Source: Mycobacterium pinniadriaticum
Lineage (GTDB): Bacteria > Actinomycetota > Actinomycetes > Mycobacteriales > Mycobacteriaceae
NCBI RefSeq assembly: GCF_026242045.1
Contig: NZ_JAPJDO010000031.1
Coordinates: 1-64,000, forward strand
DNA length: 64,000 nt
Reading direction: 5' to 3'
The position numbers and the translations under genes are program-made. Of the stretch, positions 35,827 through 44,616 are shown piece after piece (the first letter of the stretch is position 1; each line of letters begins with the position of its first letter). The notes under the pieces are model-generated. The model did not search any database. It was given only the letters and a program-made list of their open reading frames with translations, and had not been told where the DNA came from.

Positions 35827-37371
35827 CTAGGGCGTTCCGTCGGCGCCGGTGGTCGCTGACCCGCTGTCCGCCCACGCGGTCCCGCCGGCGCCCCCGACAC
35901 CGCCCGCGTTGCCGCCGTTGCCGCCGTCACCCCCGACTGAGTCGCCGATGCTGTAGTTGTAGGCGACACCGCCGTTGCCGCCATCGCCACCGCTTGTGGT
36001 GCCGTCGCCGCCGACTCCGCCCTGCCCGCCGGTCGCCGTGCCGGGGGCGGCGATACCGGTCACCTGGGTCACCACGGTGAGCAGGTAATCCCACAGTGGG
36101 TCGCCCGCGAGGTCGGCGGTGCCGCCCGCACCGCCGTTGCCGCCGGCTCCGTCCGTGCCGTCGCCGCCTGCCCCGCCGTTGCCGCCGATGATGCTCCCCG
36201 GGTGGTAGATGCCGGCGAAGAAGCCGAAGCCGTAGCTGATGACGGAGCCGCCCGCGCCGCCGTCGCCGCCCGTGGTGCCGGTGCCGCCGGCTCCGCCGTT
36301 GCCGCCGATTCCGCCGATCAGCCCACCGGTGCCGCCTGCACCGCCGTTTCCACCGATACCGCCGGTGTTGGCTCCGCCGGCGCCGCCGATTCCGCCGGCG
36401 CCGAACAAGACTGCCGACCCCCCGGCGCCGCCGGCACCACCATTGGCACCGGTACCGCCACCGCCGCCATTGCCGATCAACCCGCTGCTGCCGCCATCGC
36501 CCCCGACGCAGCCGGCACTGTCGGTACACGTCGCGTCAGTCCAGGAGTAACCGTTGCCGCCAGTGCCGAGCAACCATCCCCCGGGATTCCCGTTCGGGTT
36601 GTCCGCTGTCCCGTCGGCACCGTTTCCGATAATCGGGCGGCCCTGCCACTCGTTGGTGACCAGCGCGGTGACGATGTCGGAGAGACTGATCGGATGGGGA
36701 TTCGAGCCCCCGGCCGTTTGGGCGAACGCGACGATCGCGCCAATCACGTCGTTGAGCGAGAGGTTCGGCGGGGTGGTCGGGGAATCGCTCGCAAGCGCGT
36801 TCGCGGAGATGGACGCAGCGGCCAACGGTCTGGCCGACACCGCGCCGTCAGACATCGACGTGGTGCTGGTGGCGGCCTGGGTGGTGATGTCGGTCGTGGG
36901 GGAGCTCGATGCGGGGGGCGCTACCGCCGGAGCCTCACTCGGGTCGGCGGCCGCGGAAGGGCTCGCGTTCGAAGCGGTGTCGGTGGTGATCGTGCGGTTG
37001 GTGCGGACGGCACTGCTGGTGCCGGCCGATTCAGCGGGTGCGGTGGCCGACGTCGATTTCGCCGCGGTGGTTCGGCCGACTGGTCCGGCTTTGCGGCCGC
37101 TGCCGGTGGTGTGGGCCGACGAAGTCGGGCGGCCCGACTTTCCTACCTTGGATCCGGTGCTGCTGTGGCTCGACGACGAGGTGCCGCTGGCGCCGGAATC
37201 GGCGTGGGCGGTCCCTGTTGTGGCGCCAAACGACGCGCACACGCCGACGGTGAGAGCGCCGGCGCCCAGCCAGATGGAGACTTTGCTGTGTGGCCGCTGT
37301 GCCCGGTGCCGGTCAGCGGCGCGCCGTGCTCCGGGCTTGGCCCGGCTAGGTGCACGATGCCTTGCAGCCAT
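35827..37371 (-). CDS. secreted PGRS-repeat protein lacking a PE domain
   Basis: A 514-residue protein. Residues 1-57 are a long basic N-region and hydrophobic segment (WLGAGALTVGVCASF) ending in a likely AHA cleavage site. Residues 58-200 are a Ser/Thr/Ala-rich low-complexity linker. About 200-250 is a more ordered stretch (NLSLNDVIGAIVAFAQ). From about 250 to the end run GGxGG triplets such as GGNGGAGGTG, the hallmark of the polymorphic GC-rich repeats of PE_PGRS proteins. No PE domain (no Pro-Glu N-terminus) is present and Sec export replaces it. Repeats of this type may bind calcium in related proteins; function here is unknown. ATG 37371 follows GGGAG. The opposite strand is also open over this region, which is a by-product of GGC/GCC-rich repeats. 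Confidence 0.85.
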   Translation of the reverse strand: MAARHRAPSRAKPGARRAADRHRAQRPHSKVSIWLGAGALTVGVCASFGATTGTAHADSGASGTSSSSHSSTGSKVGKSGRPTSSAHTTGSGRKAGPVGRTTAAKSTSATAPAESAGTSSAVRTNRTITTDTASNASPSAAADPSEAPAVAPPASSSPTTDITTQAATSTTSMSDGAVSARPLAAASISANALASDSPTTPPNLSLNDVIGAIVAFAQTAGGSNPHPISLSDIVTALVTNEWQGRPIIGNGADGTADNPNGNPGGWLLGTGGNGYSWTDATCTDSAGCVGGDGGSSGLIGNGGGGGTGANGGAGGAGGSAVLFGAGGIGGAGGANTGGIGGNGGAGGTGGLIGGIGGNGGAGGTGTTGGDGGAGGSVISYGFGFFAGIYHPGSIIGGNGGAGGDGTDGAGGNGGAGGTADLAGDPLWDYLLTVVTQVTGIAAPGTATGGQGGVGGDGTTSGGDGGNGGVAYNYSIGDSVGGDGGNGGNAGGVGGAGGTAWADSGSATTGADGTP

Positions 37372-37662
37372 GGATAGCTCCCAAGTCGCTGATGCTCTGA
37401 GCGGTCACATGGTAGCAATGGCCATGCGGGCCCGTGGCAAACTCTCGATCGCCGGAATTTCTGCCCGGTCGGGCCTTTGGTCATCGACCCCCGCTGATGC
37501 CCTGGTGGCAGCGAAATGTCGTCGGGGGATTGCGGGCCAGGAGATTTTGGCCGAGCACACGGACGTGTCCGCTATGTGAACAGTGGTGGCCTTCTGAGCC
37601 GGTTGAGCTATCGCGATCAACTGTCGCCGGCGTACGGCCGGCGTGGGCGTTATCACACCCGG

Positions 37663-38784
37663 CTACTTTGCGTGCCGAGCCGACGAACCCTTGCCGCCGC
37701 TGCGGGAACCCGATGTCTTGCTGCCGGCGCTCGACGAGGATGAGGCCTTCTTGTGGCTGGTGCTTCGGGCGGCCGACGCTGCGGCGGTGGTGGTGAGGTT
37801 GCTGGCCGGTTCCGTCGCGGTCGTTTCGGTACTGCTGGCGCGCAACGCCGAGGCCGTAGAGGTCTTCTTGCTGCTGGCTACCGCTGCCGCCCCGGAGGCG
37901 GAGCCACCGTTGATGTTGACGCCCGGGATGGACCGTTTGATGGTCTGAAGGGTCTGACCGATCGCCCCGGCGATTGCGAACGGACCCCACCCGGACGTCA
38001 CCGTGTTGTTGTCGCCGAAGAAGTTGAACGCCAGGCTCAACGTGGTGTTGGGGTATGGCCCCGCAGACGTCACGATGTTGCCGTTGCCCAAAACGTTTCC
38101 GGCGGCGGTCAAGATGCCCTGAGCGATCACAGTGCTGGCGCCGAGGAGATTGGTGGTGGAGCTGAAGAAGCCCTGCGTCAACGCGGTGCCCGCATCGCCG
38201 ATGTTGAGAGCCAGGTTGCCGAGGCCGCTTGCGGTGGTGGCTTTCGACCCGTCGCCACCGGTCGCGCTCGCCAGGGTGAGGTTGAAGCTGCCGACGTTCG
38301 TCATGTTGCCCGGCCCGAATTGCACGGCGATGTTGCCAAGGCCGGCGGCGCCGGTCGACTGCGTCCCGGAACCACTGGTGAGGGAGCCGATCGCGATATT
38401 GAGAGCGCCGAGTGTGGCCGTACTGCCCGGCCCGGTCTGCCAAGCAAGGCTCAGAAGAGAGGGGAGCGTCGAGGCCCTTGCGTCGTCGCCGACTGCCACT
38501 GCGAAGCTGAGGATGCTCAACGTCGTGGCGGAGACCGCGTTGGTGCCGAACGAGATGGCGCCGCTGAATAACCCACTGCCCGCGTTCGCGGTTGCGCCGT
38601 TGCCGATTCCGATCGCGAAGCTCGTCAGGTTGCTCGTGCAACCGCCCCCGTTACCGATACCGAAGACGGATAGGCAACTCGCATTGGCGGCGGGGGCGTC
38701 GCCAAGGGCTCCGGCCGCGAGCGCGCCGGATACCAGAGCGGCAAGCACCACACCACCTTTGGCGCGGACCTGATTCATCGACAT
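37663..38784 (-). CDS. secreted repeat protein with Ser/Lys tail, paralogue of the next upstream gene
   Basis: A 373-residue exported protein of unknown function. The signal peptide (VVLAALVSGALAAGALG) ends near ANA-SCLSVFG. The mature part has about six imperfect repeats around GLGNIAVQFGPGN, GIGNGATANAGSGLF and GLGNLALNIGDAG, rich in Gly, Asn, Ala and Ser, and is followed by FNFFGDNNTVTSGWGPFAI. The last 90 residues are a Ser/Thr/Ala/Lys/Arg-rich tail ending GSSARHAK, likely disordered and positively charged. The upstream gene (39360-40922) is clearly homologous from signal peptide to the GPFxI motif. Two conserved cysteines (SC at cleavage site, GGGCTSN) could form a disulphide. The 291 bp beyond its stop holds no gene I can support. 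Confidence 0.8.
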   Translation of the reverse strand: MSMNQVRAKGGVVLAALVSGALAAGALGDAPAANASCLSVFGIGNGGGCTSNLTSFAIGIGNGATANAGSGLFSGAISFGTNAVSATTLSILSFAVAVGDDARASTLPSLLSLAWQTGPGSTATLGALNIAIGSLTSGSGTQSTGAAGLGNIAVQFGPGNMTNVGSFNLTLASATGGDGSKATTASGLGNLALNIGDAGTALTQGFFSSTTNLLGASTVIAQGILTAAGNVLGNGNIVTSAGPYPNTTLSLAFNFFGDNNTVTSGWGPFAIAGAIGQTLQTIKRSIPGVNINGGSASGAAAVASSKKTSTASALRASSTETTATEPASNLTTTAAASAARSTSHKKASSSSSAGSKTSGSRSGGKGSSARHAK

Positions 38785-39359
38785 ACCCCTGCAACTTTAG
38801 GAGTCTTTGCTGTCTCGGACCATGTCCGACGGGAATGGAGCTTACAGCTTTTCTCGAAGATATTGCACCCAGCACTCCCAATTGGTGGACATCGGCACCC
38901 GGGGCTTCGAATTGCCGATGCGTCTGCGACGGTCGTCGGTGGCATGGCGTGGGTGCCGCGCATAATCTCAAAGTCCCAGTTCAGACTGGCTTTTGAACGC
39001 GGTTGCAGGCGGCGAGGTGATGGGCGATGCGCACCGGATCCGGGTGCGGTCCGCACGAATGATCGACCAAGTCACACGTTCTCGGCATCACCTGAAATGA
39101 GTATCGCGGCAACGGTTCACGCAGTGAGACAGTCATTTGCCATATATGAACAGTCATGCGCTACGCGCAGATCGCGCCTGACTGATTGATCAGTCCCTCG
39201 ATTTCGCGGCGGGAGTAATTCACTGCATCTGCGCAGCCGTCTTCGCGAATGCCCAAGCCACCGCGGCGGCGCGTCGAACCCATGGTCTGGTCAAGGCTTC
39301 GATGCACACCGATCGACCAAGGCCGCACGGATAAGCGCATTGCTGAAGGGAACCCGCGA
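38785..39359. other. 575 bp without a supported gene
   Basis: Lies between the two tandem secreted-repeat genes. GC content is lower than in neighbours and all open frames are short, with no recognisable protein and no good ribosome-binding site. It should contain the promoter of the 38784 gene and the end of the 39360 gene transcript (stop at 39360). No strong terminator hairpin was seen. A 39-codon minus-strand remnant ending YSRREIEGLINQSGAICA (about 39165-39283) is too short to call. Confidence 0.5.
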
Positions 39360-40922
39360 CTAACGCTTTCTGTGCTTCCCGCCGCCGACGCCGTGGGCGG
39401 AACTGGATTTCGTGCTGCCGGAGGAGGCGCTCGACGATTCGGGTTTGCGGTGCCGGCCGCCCGTGGCGGTGGTCGTTGTGCTGCCACTCGTGCTGGTGGC
39501 CGTCGTTGTGGTGCTGGTTGTGGTGGCGCGGTGACGGCCGGAGCCCGCCGTGGATCTCGTGTTGTTATCGCTGTTGCTCGACGGGTGGGTGTCGTCGTGG
39601 GTGCTTTCGGCGCCGTCGCTGCTGCTGTCGCCCTCGGTCGGCGCGGTCGGGTCGTCGTTGGTGGTCTGGGTGGCGTCGCTGTTGTCGCCGTCGGTCGCCG
39701 GTGTCGGGTTGTCGTCGGCGGACTCGGTGACGCCGCCGCTGTCGCCGTCGGTCGACGCGGTCGTGCCGGTGGTCGTTGCGCTGGTGTCGTCACCGGCGGC
39801 TGTTGGCGTGCCGGTCGCGGCCGTCGTGCTCTCGTCGGCGGCTGCCGAGACGGTTCTATTGCTGCTGGCGACCGCGGCGGCAGGGATACGGGAGGGGGAG
39901 AGGCCGTAATTGGAGGGGTAGCGGTTGATGGTGATGCCTGGTCCATTTTGGACGAGCGTCGCCGCCTCCTGCCAGAACGACTCCAGGATCGAAAACGGGC
40001 CTTGGATGGCGGTCAGGGAACCGTTGTTGCTGAACATGTTCAGCACAAAGCTCAATGGAGCGGGGAAACCGGTGGACGACAACAACTGAATCGTGTTGCC
40101 GGTTCCGAAGAAGTTCGCGGCCGCGCTCAGGAGGCCCTGCACCACGATGGTGTTGGCGCCCCGGATATTGGCGGCGGTAGTGAAGAAGCCCTGTGCGAGG
40201 ACGTTGCCCGCGTCGCCGAGCCAGTTGAGCGCCCACGCGCCGATACCGCCGGCAGCGGTGGATTGCAGCCCGCTGCCGTCGGGGGAGAAGCTGAAGGCCA
40301 GGTTGAGGCCGCCGACGGTGGTCACCGAGCCCGGCCCGATGTTCAAGGACAAGTTCCCGAACCCGGCCGCGCCGGTCTGTTGGTTCCCGCTGCCGTGTGG
40401 CAGGCCGACCGCGAGGTTGAAGCCGCCGATCGTGGACGTCGTGCCCGACCCGAGCTGGAACGCAATGTTGCCGAGGCCGATGGCGCCGGTCGAATTCGCC
40501 GCGGAACCCTCGGGGGTGATACCGAGGACGAGATTGAACAGGCCACCCAGCGTCGTGGCCGTGCCCGGCCCGAACTGAAGGTTGATCCCGAACAGAGACG
40601 AGAGTGTTGAGGACACCGCGTTGTTGCCGAATGCGCCGGCGAAGGTGAAGGCGGCGATGTTGGTGATCGCGTTGGCGTTGTCGCCGATCGCGATGGCCCC
40701 GCCGAACAGCGCGTTGCCGGCATTTGCGACCGCGCCGTCGCCGATCCCGATCGCCAGCGTGGTCAGATTGCTGGTGCAACCATTGCCGTTGCTCAAACCG
40801 AAAGCCGAGAAGCAGGACGCGTTGGCGGTGGGCGCTGGCGTGAATGCCCCGGCCGCAAGCGCACTGGAGACCAACGCGCCGAGCGCCATGTTGCGTCCAT
40901 CTCGAACCCGACCCACCGACAT
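39360..40922 (-). CDS. secreted repeat protein with Ser/Thr/Asp-rich tail
   Basis: A 520-residue exported protein, paralogous to the 37663-38784 product. The signal peptide MALGALVSSALAAGAFT ends near ANA-SCFSAFG. The repeat region (about 40-290) carries units such as GIGDGAVANAGNALFGGAI, GLGNIAFQLGSG and GFGNLSLNIGPGS, then FNMFSNNGSLTAIQGPFSI. The last 190 residues are an acidic low-complexity tail of Ser, Thr, Asp, Ala and Glu, finishing with a short basic KHRKR end. ATG 40922 is chosen by alignment with the paralogue; the frame stays open upstream for 210 codons without coding character. Function unknown; surface exposure is inferred from export and composition. Confidence 0.78.
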   Translation of the reverse strand: MSVGRVRDGRNMALGALVSSALAAGAFTPAPTANASCFSAFGLSNGNGCTSNLTTLAIGIGDGAVANAGNALFGGAIAIGDNANAITNIAAFTFAGAFGNNAVSSTLSSLFGINLQFGPGTATTLGGLFNLVLGITPEGSAANSTGAIGLGNIAFQLGSGTTSTIGGFNLAVGLPHGSGNQQTGAAGFGNLSLNIGPGSVTTVGGLNLAFSFSPDGSGLQSTAAGGIGAWALNWLGDAGNVLAQGFFTTAANIRGANTIVVQGLLSAAANFFGTGNTIQLLSSTGFPAPLSFVLNMFSNNGSLTAIQGPFSILESFWQEAATLVQNGPGITINRYPSNYGLSPSRIPAAAVASSNRTVSAAADESTTAATGTPTAAGDDTSATTTGTTASTDGDSGGVTESADDNPTPATDGDNSDATQTTNDDPTAPTEGDSSSDGAESTHDDTHPSSNSDNNTRSTAGSGRHRATTTSTTTTATSTSGSTTTTATGGRHRKPESSSASSGSTKSSSAHGVGGGKHRKR

Positions 40923-41268
40923 CTCCGTCGCTTTTATGTGTCTTTGCTGGTTTGGACCGTACCCGACGCCACCCACTACTGACAGGGTTCCAATGCATAT
41001 TTGCCGGCGATTCATAGCTTGCCAGACGGATTCCCGCCAGTGATCGTGGGCGTGCCCGTCGACTGGATGTTCAGCAGGAGAGCGCTCGCACTGCTGTCGA
41101 CGTCGTCGCGACCGGCGGTGGGACAGCCACGATGCGGCATAGGGGATTACGCCGTCCCGGACGACCATCCTGGTGCATCCGATCCTCGACGGATAGGGAT
41201 GCGGAGCCGTCACCTCGACGAGAATGGCTCCTCGGCCGATCGCGTTGCTGTATCGCGACGAAGGTGAG
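40923..41268. other. 346 bp without a supported gene
   Basis: Upstream region of the 40922 gene on one side and the 3' flank of the tRNA on the other. Short open frames exist on both strands but none shows recognisable protein sequence. I looked for a repeat of the tRNA 3' end here and further left as a sign of integrase-mediated insertion and found none. Confidence 0.5.
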
Positions 41269-41341
41269 TGCCCCCGGCAGGATTCGAACCTGCGGCCTTC
41301 TGCTCCGGAGGCAGACGCTCTATCCCCTGAGCTACGGGGGC
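41269..41341 (-). tRNA. tRNA-Arg (anticodon CCG)
   Basis: On the minus strand the 73-nt sequence folds as a standard cloverleaf. Acceptor GCCCCCG pairs with CGGGGGC, followed by discriminator A. The D arm begins TAGCTCAGGGGATAGAGC. The anticodon stem TCTGC/GCAGA encloses loop CTCCGGA with anticodon CCG (reads CGG). The T arm contains GGTTCGAATCC. CCA is not encoded. A tRNA-Arg directly upstream of argS is also the arrangement in M. tuberculosis. Confidence 0.97.
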
Positions 41342-41428
41342 GCATATCTGCGCCGTGGGGCTCAGACAGCGTAACGCATCCGAACGGCTGCTCCGTGCCG
41401 GCCGCCGGGCGTGCCCTGCCCGCCGGTC

Positions 41429-41495
41429 GGATTCCCAGGTCGCTGCGCTCCTGCCCGCCCCTCGGGATTCCCGGGTCGCTTCGCTCCTGCCCGCC
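41429..41495. repeat. two 31-bp direct repeats with 36-bp period upstream of argS
   Basis: 41429-41459 and 41465-41495 match at 29 of 31 positions; both read GGATTCCC, then GGTCGCT, then CGCTCCTGCCCGCC. They lie between the tRNA and argS and contain no gene. They are GC-rich and could form competing hairpins or be an intergenic repeat family; function unknown. Confidence 0.8.
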
Positions 41496-41545
41496 GGGGA
41501 TGCGGATTCGGGCCCTGACCACGCCAGACCATAGGATGGAGCCTC

Positions 41546-43198
41546 GTGACACCCGCCGACCTCGCCGAGCTGCTCAAGAACACCGCCACCGCGGTGCTCA
41601 CCGAGCATGATCTTGATCCCGCCGCACTGCCCGCGACGGTGACCGTCGAGCGTCCGCGAAACCCCGAGCACGGCGACTACGCGACCAACCTGGCCCTGCA
41701 ACTCGGCAAGAAAGTCGGCGCCAACCCCCGCGAACTCGCCGGATGGCTGGCGGCGGCGCTGGCCGCCGCCGACGGCATCGCCGCGGCCGAGGTCGCCGGT
41801 CCGGGGTTCGTAAACCTGCGTATCGAGGCGTCGGCGCAGGGCGTCATCGTGCACAACGTTCTCGATGCCGGGCCCGCGTACGGGAACTCCGACGTGCTGG
41901 ACGGCCAGAACATCAACCTAGAGTTCGTCTCGGCCAACCCGACCGGTCCCATCCATATCGGCGGTACCCGGTGGGCGGCCGTCGGCGACGCCCTCGGAAG
42001 GCTGTTGAGCACCCAGGGTGCCGAGGTGGTCCGCGAGTACTACTTCAACGACCACGGTGCGCAGATCGACCGGTTCGTCAACTCCCTGATTGCCGCCGCC
42101 ACCGGCCAGCCCACCCCCGAAGACGGCTATGCCGGGGACTACATCGGCGATATCGCCGCCCAGGTGCTGGCCAAGGCGCCCGATGCGCTGAGCCTGACCG
42201 GCGACGAGCAGAAGGAGACCTTCCGCTCGATCGGGGTGGATTTGATGTTCGACCACATCAAGGAGTCCCTGCACGAATTCGGCACCGACTTCGACGTCTA
42301 CACCCACGAAGATTCGATGCACACCAGCGGCCGGGTCGAGCAGGCCATCGCCAAGTTGCGTCAAACCGGCAACATCTACGAGAAGGACGGCGCAACCTGG
42401 TTGCGCACAACAGAATTCGGTGATGACAAGGATCGGGTCGTCATCAAGAGTGACGGTCAGCCCGCCTACATCGCCGGAGACCTGGCCTACTACCTCGACA
42501 AGCGGCAGCGCGGCTTCGACCTGTGCATCTACATGCTCGGTGCCGATCACCACGGCTACATCGCACGGCTCAAGGCGGCTGCCGCGGCGCTCGGTGACGA
42601 CCCCGACACCGTCGAGGTGTTGATCGGCCAGATGGTGAACTTGGTTCGAGACGGCCAGCCGGTGCGGATGAGCAAGCGGGCCGGAACCGTCATCACCCTC
42701 GACGACCTGGTCGAGGCCATCGGGGTGGACGCTGCCCGATATGCGCTGACCCGCTCGTCTGTTGATACCCCGATTGACATCGACCTGCAGCTGTGGTCCT
42801 CGGCCTCCAACGAAAATCCGGTCTATTACGTGCAATACGCGCACGCCCGGTTGTCGGCGCTGGCTCGCAACGCCAACGACCTCGGCCTGGCGCCCGACAC
42901 CGCTCATCTGGAGCTGCTCACCCACGACAAGGAGGGTGCGCTGATCCGCAACCTCGGCGAATTCGCCAGGGTGCTCAAGGCCGGTGCGTCGCTGCGCGAA
43001 CCGCATCGGGTGTGCCGCTACCTGGAGGACCTAGCCGGCGATTATCACCGGTTCTACGATTCGTGCCGGGTGCTACCGCAAGGCGACGAGGAGATCGGCG
43101 ATCTCCATCGTGCTCGGCTGGCGTTGTGTGCGGCCACCCGTCAGGTGATCGCCAATGGTCTGGCCATCCTGGGCGTGTCCGCGCCGGAGCGGATGTGA
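41546..43198 (+). CDS. argS: arginyl-tRNA synthetase
   Basis: A 550-residue class I aminoacyl-tRNA synthetase that charges tRNA-Arg. The N-terminal Arg-tRNA-synthetase domain is followed by the nucleotide-binding signature NPTGPIHIGGTRWAAVGDAL (HIGG in place of HIGH, as in mycobacterial ArgRS), the catalytic core with QRGFDLCIYMLGADHHGYI, and VRMSKRAGTVITLDDL as the KMSKS counterpart (also lacking the final Ser). The C-terminal DALR-type anticodon-binding domain ends CAATRQVIANGLAILGVSAPERM. GTG 41546 follows AGGATGGAG. The stop overlaps the lysA start (GTGA), so the two genes are translationally coupled. Confidence 0.97.
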   Translation: MTPADLAELLKNTATAVLTEHDLDPAALPATVTVERPRNPEHGDYATNLALQLGKKVGANPRELAGWLAAALAAADGIAAAEVAGPGFVNLRIEASAQGVIVHNVLDAGPAYGNSDVLDGQNINLEFVSANPTGPIHIGGTRWAAVGDALGRLLSTQGAEVVREYYFNDHGAQIDRFVNSLIAAATGQPTPEDGYAGDYIGDIAAQVLAKAPDALSLTGDEQKETFRSIGVDLMFDHIKESLHEFGTDFDVYTHEDSMHTSGRVEQAIAKLRQTGNIYEKDGATWLRTTEFGDDKDRVVIKSDGQPAYIAGDLAYYLDKRQRGFDLCIYMLGADHHGYIARLKAAAAALGDDPDTVEVLIGQMVNLVRDGQPVRMSKRAGTVITLDDLVEAIGVDAARYALTRSSVDTPIDIDLQLWSSASNENPVYYVQYAHARLSALARNANDLGLAPDTAHLELLTHDKEGALIRNLGEFARVLKAGASLREPHRVCRYLEDLAGDYHRFYDSCRVLPQGDEEIGDLHRARLALCAATRQVIANGLAILGVSAPERM

Positions 43199-44613
43199 AC
43201 GCTCACCCCGCCGGCCCGCGCCACGCCGAGGAAATCCACCACGGCGGCGCCCCAGCGCGACCTCAGACCTCTGCCGAGGCGCTAGAATTGGCGCCGAATG
43301 TGTGGCCGCGCAACCTCGTTCGCGGCGCCGACGGCGAGGTGGCGATCGCCGGGGTGGGCGTGACCGACCTGGCCGCCGAGTACGGCACACCGCTATTCGT
43401 TGTCGATGAGGACGACTTCCGCGGTCGTTGCCGCGAGATCGCCGAGGCTTTTGGCGGCGGCCACAACGTCCACTATGCCGGTAAAGCCTTCCTGTGCAGC
43501 GAGATTGCGCGGTGGGTCGATCAGGAAGGGCTCTCGCTGGACGTGGCGAGCGGCGGTGAGCTCGCCGTCGCGCTGCACGCCGGTTTCCCCGCTGAGCGAA
43601 TCGCATTCCACGGCAACAACAAATCGGTTGAGGAACTGACCACCGCGGTGAAGGCTGGCGTCGGCCACGTCGTGCTGGACTCGATGACCGAGATCGATCG
43701 CCTGGACACCGTCGCCGGCGAGGCGGGCGTGGTGCAGGACGTCCTGTTGCGAATCACCGTCGGCGTCGAAGCGCACACCCATGAGTTCATCGCGACCGCC
43801 CACGAAGACCAGAAGTTCGGCCTGTCGCTGGCCAGTGGTGCCGCCATGGCCGGGGTGCGCCGGGTCTTCGCCACTGATCACCTGCGCCTGGTCGGCCTGC
43901 ACAGCCACATCGGGTCGCAGATCTTCGACGTGGCGGGCTTCGAGCTGGCTGCCCACCGGGTCATCGGCCTGCTGCGTGATGTTGTCGCCGAATTCGGGGT
44001 GGACAAGACCGCGCAGATCGCGACCGTCGACCTCGGTGGGGGACTAGGGATTTCCTATCTTCCCCAAGATGATCCGCCTCCGGTCGAGGATCTCGCGGCC
44101 AAGCTCGAAGCGATTGTGCGCAGCGAGTCGGCGGCCGTCGGCCTGCCCGCGCCGCGGCTGGTCGTCGAGCCCGGACGGGCGATCGCCGGGCCGGGCACGG
44201 TGACGCTCTACCAGGTCGGCACCGTCAAGGACGTGGTTGTCGCCGCCGATCGATCGCGGCGTTACGTCAGCGTCGACGGTGGGATGAGCGACAACATCCG
44301 CACCTCTCTCTACGGTGCCGAGTACGACGTCCGGCTGGTATCTCGGATAACCGATGCGCCGCCGGCGCTGGCGCGTGTGGTCGGAAAGCATTGTGAGAGT
44401 GGCGATATCGTTGTGCGAGATGCCTGGATTCCCGGCGATGTCCACCCCGGCGACCTGCTCGCGGTGGCAGCCACCGGCGCGTACTGCTATTCGATGTCGA
44501 GTCGATACAACCTGATCGGCCGTCCTGCCGTGGTGGCCGTGCGTGACGGGCGGGCTCGCCTGATTCTGCGCCGGGAGACCGTCGACGACCTGCTGAGTCT
44601 GGAAGTGAGGTAA
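43195..44613 (+). CDS. lysA: diaminopimelate decarboxylase
   Basis: A 472-residue PLP enzyme of fold type III that decarboxylates meso-diaminopimelate to lysine, the last step of lysine synthesis. The PLP lysine is Lys97 in NVHYAGKAFL. HSHIGSQIFD, DLGGGLGISY and EPGRAIAG are the phosphate- and substrate-binding motifs. CESGDIVVRDAWIPG carries the active-site Cys contributed across the dimer. The first 30 residues are poorly conserved but the GTG at 43195 overlapping the argS stop is the natural coupled start. In the same operon as the homoserine/threonine genes, so aspartate-family amino acids are clustered here. Confidence 0.97.
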   Translation: MNAHPAGPRHAEEIHHGGAPARPQTSAEALELAPNVWPRNLVRGADGEVAIAGVGVTDLAAEYGTPLFVVDEDDFRGRCREIAEAFGGGHNVHYAGKAFLCSEIARWVDQEGLSLDVASGGELAVALHAGFPAERIAFHGNNKSVEELTTAVKAGVGHVVLDSMTEIDRLDTVAGEAGVVQDVLLRITVGVEAHTHEFIATAHEDQKFGLSLASGAAMAGVRRVFATDHLRLVGLHSHIGSQIFDVAGFELAAHRVIGLLRDVVAEFGVDKTAQIATVDLGGGLGISYLPQDDPPPVEDLAAKLEAIVRSESAAVGLPAPRLVVEPGRAIAGPGTVTLYQVGTVKDVVVAADRSRRYVSVDGGMSDNIRTSLYGAEYDVRLVSRITDAPPALARVVGKHCESGDIVVRDAWIPGDVHPGDLLAVAATGAYCYSMSSRYNLIGRPAVVAVRDGRARLILRRETVDDLLSLEVR

Positions 44614-44616
44614 CAG

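Noticed and set aside
36690..36720. GGATTCGAGCCCCCGGCC resembling the tRNA-Arg 3' end as a possible att site
   Set aside because: Only a partial match, inside the PGRS coding sequence, and explained by its GC-rich repeats.
36202..37377. Long plus-strand open frame opposite the PGRS gene
   Set aside because: Arises from GCC/GGC repeats on the other strand; the minus frame has a ribosome-binding site, signal peptide and repeat logic.
41900..42800. HIGG and MSKR in ArgRS in place of HIGH and KMSKS
   Set aside because: I recall the same variants in mycobacterial ArgRS; not a sign of inactivation.
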